From Candidatus Peregrinibacteria bacterium CG_4_10_14_0_2_um_filter_43_11 (lineage in GTDB: Bacteria; Patescibacteriota; Gracilibacteria; UM-FILTER-43-11): 13,227 nucleotides of DNA. The translations under genes and the position numbers were made by a program. Positions 11,617-13,227 of the stretch are shown here, in pieces; the stretch's first letter is position 1, and every line of letters starts with the position of its first letter. The notes beneath the pieces were generated by a model, which was given only the letters and a program-made list of their open reading frames with translations, had not been told where the DNA came from and made no database searches. The stretch covers positions 1 to 13,227 of the forward strand of contig PFOK01000053.1 of assembly GCA_002792495.1 (NCBI GenBank), given 5' to 3'.

Positions 11617-13227
11617 TTAGTAAACTTCGTTCAAATAACATTCCTCACATAGAACCTTTTTATACCCGTAATCTTCCGGATAGTAAACGGTAATCGTCTT
11701 ATGACATTGAAAGCAATCGGTCGTTCGCCCCCCAAAAGGAGAAAGCTGTTTATAGCGAACGCGATTACGTTCTTCGGGATAAAAAATGGGGAGTGGCAAA
11801 TGATGATGACGATAAAAATCGAGTTCTTTTTTGATGAAATTGTAGGGTTTTCCCGTTTTTGAACACAAAATGGGTTTACCTATAAAATTGTCTAAAATGT
11901 CTTCCGAGCGATCAGGCAATTGATTAGCCTCCACCCCCTGAGCATGACTTTCCGGCTCCGCCTCAAAGTAACCCCCCTTTGCCTGAATAGATTCCTCGGT
12001 TTCGTGATAATAAAAAGCGGCAAGCGAGAGATTAAATCCATTGTAAGCCATTCGATATGGAAAGAACTCACCATATTCCCCTGCTTCCACCATCCGTTCC
12101 ACAATCCGCTCCACCATCCGTTCATATTCCTCCTTGGTGTATTGCTTATTTAAAATACAATACCGCTTTCGTCGAAGCCCAACACATCCAAAACAATTCT
12201 GACAGTTAAAACACTGATCAATGTATTGGCAATCGTGGCAATCCACGCAATAGCAGGCGAATTGAACATTATGCAGATCGGTAGACTGGCAGATTTCGTA
12301 GCAAAGCTCCGAACGAAAAAGACCGACACCATCATAACAGGTCTTGATCTGAGGAGAACGCAAAACAAAAGCGGCGTCCTCCGCGTCCTCCATAAAATAG
12401 GCCTCACGACAATTCTTACAATTGACGATGTAATTACCCGTGCAATTCTGAATATTCACATTGTGATCGTTCTTATGATAAGAGTCGCTTTTAACGTGCT
12501 CCTGAAAACGTCTTTTCAATTCCTCCAAAAACTTTCGTGAACCAAGCTGAAGGCTTTTGATTTTTTCTTCATAGTCGTTTTTGGAATAGGACTTGTTGAA
12601 AATAGCGTATTCCTTATTTCGCAAGTTCCAGCACATAAAACAATTCCGGCACCCGCGGCAATCGTACAAAAAATAAGAATCACTGCAGTCGTGAGAGTCC
12701 AGAGAAAACTTAACATTAAAACACTTGAAGCAATACGTACATTCATAGGACTGCTCCATGGTATAACAATAACTCAGATCGATAGAATCCTTGCAATAAA
12801 GAACCCGATAGCAATAACAAAGATCCTCGCAAGTGGCCATGGAGCGACTCAAATAAATATTTTTTGAATCCCAAATGTCATCCGCGTAATCGGAATTGAT
12901 ATTGTTTTTACCCAACTGATGGAAATGGGGGGTTTTGACCTGCAATTCGTAAAGCTGATCAAAAAACGATCGATGCAAATCGACCTCTTGCTCGGGAGCA
13001 ACCCATTTATCGGAAAACCAATAGTCGCGTTTATAAATAGAAAACCGACAATCCGGAGAAAAACTGGAGATAATAGATTCACCGGAAAAATCGCACTTCC
13101 GCTTCTGCAAAACTCCGAAAGGCCAAAACGCGAGACGCCGATGACGACGACAATCGGGACAAAACTGAGGTTCAGGAACTTGGATCTGAGCATAAAACTG
13201 CCGATCCTGTTCTGTGACGTTGAACGA
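11617..13227 (-). CDS. Cys-rich zinc-ribbon family protein, paralog F (5' end outside window)
   Basis: The frame is open to the right edge; 537 codons including the stop are visible, beginning SFNVTEQDRQFY. By comparison with C-E only about nine residues (the MKxCxxCxS start) are missing. A TTG at 13110 is not the start: it lies after the CPDC motif of the ribbon. The third pair is CDFSG and the fourth is RDYW, so one metal site is lost, as in B and D. The usual RNxxxLY stretch is replaced by WPFGVLQ. Module 1 contains CYEC-like YECTYC, CRNCFMC and NLRNKEYAIFNKSYSK. Module 2 runs from NIQNCTGNYIVNCKNC to NCQNCFGCVGLRRKRYCILNKQYTKEE. The C-terminal ribbon has CSKTG, no second-position Cys (FYPEER), then CFQC and CEEC. 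It has about 36 visible Cys and unknown function. It is the most upstream gene seen in the array and ends in TAA. Confidence 0.9.
   Translation of the reverse strand, partial: SFNVTEQDRQFYAQIQVPEPQFCPDCRRHRRLAFWPFGVLQKRKCDFSGESIISSFSPDCRFSIYKRDYWFSDKWVAPEQEVDLHRSFFDQLYELQVKTPHFHQLGKNNINSDYADDIWDSKNIYLSRSMATCEDLCYCYRVLYCKDSIDLSYCYTMEQSYECTYCFKCFNVKFSLDSHDCSDSYFLYDCRGCRNCFMCWNLRNKEYAIFNKSYSKNDYEEKIKSLQLGSRKFLEELKRRFQEHVKSDSYHKNDHNVNIQNCTGNYIVNCKNCREAYFMEDAEDAAFVLRSPQIKTCYDGVGLFRSELCYEICQSTDLHNVQFACYCVDCHDCQYIDQCFNCQNCFGCVGLRRKRYCILNKQYTKEEYERMVERIVERMVEAGEYGEFFPYRMAYNGFNLSLAAFYYHETEESIQAKGGYFEAEPESHAQGVEANQLPDRSEDILDNFIGKPILCSKTGKPYNFIKKELDFYRHHHLPLPIFYPEERNRVRYKQLSPFGGRTTDCFQCHKTITVYYPEDYGYKKVLCEECYLNEVY

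Noticed and set aside
13110..13227. TTG 13110 as the start of gene F
   Set aside because: The frame stays open to the window edge and encodes the expected ribbon residues (DRQFY...CPDC) upstream of that TTG.
486..13227. Recoded UGA (glycine) as in Gracilibacteria/Absconditabacteria
   Set aside because: Seven long frames are uninterrupted under the standard code, and Gly is encoded by GGN. The lack of TGA stops in eight genes is too small a sample to argue recoding.

Overview
The window reads as a chromosomal segment of a candidate-phyla (Patescibacteria/CPR-type) bacterium. The reasons are a TrmB-like C-terminal domain of the kind common in those genomes, a stand-alone VirD4/TraG-like ATPase with a long unassigned N-terminal region, many palindromic and short tandem repeats in the spacers, weak or absent Shine-Dalgarno sites, and a large family of cysteine-rich zinc-ribbon proteins. 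GC content looks like the low-to-mid 40s by eye. All frames fit the standard bacterial code: stops are TAA or TAG and no gene needs UGA recoding. The phylum is an inference from gene content, not proven.

Layout. Positions 51-419 (+) hold the C-terminal part of a TrmB-like regulator with no visible N-terminal half. It is convergent with the rest. From 486 to the right edge every gene is on the minus strand, so transcription order is right to left: paralog F (11617-13227, cut by the window edge), E (9845-11530), D (8056-9702), a VirD4-like ATPase (5706-8042), C (3948-5621), B (2208-3884) and A (486-2150). A to F are about 548-561 residues when complete and carry roughly 33-42 cysteines each. 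They share one architecture: an N-terminal zinc ribbon, an SDKW...DFSRPFFEQF linker, two Cys-rich modules that each end in NCFxCxxL...NKxx(S/T)KE, an RGWxW linker, and a C-terminal zinc ribbon that looks homologous to the N-terminal one.

Spacers. None exceeds about 150 bp and nearly all are built from repeats. Three copies of an inverted-repeat element of about 80 bp (5622-5704, 9703-9784, 11531-11608) sit directly against the ATG of C, D and E. Two copies share an exact 65-bp direct repeat that brackets the unit [D + VirD4-like ATPase]. The A/B spacer is a long hairpin, the B/C spacer is a run of 7-bp units, and the convergent spacer at 438-480 is a degenerate 12-bp tandem repeat. A short scrap of another paralog's 3' end survives at 9793-9822, and a 21-bp palindrome-bearing insertion lies in frame inside gene A. 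Together these suggest an array shaped by repeated duplication, recombination and loss.

Function. The ATPase is recognisable as a DNA-translocation/coupling-type P-loop ATPase. The function of the A-F family is unknown. No signal peptides or membrane segments are evident in A-F, so they are probably cytosolic metal-binding proteins. The interleaving of D and the ATPase hints at a link between the family and DNA handling, but this rests on position only.
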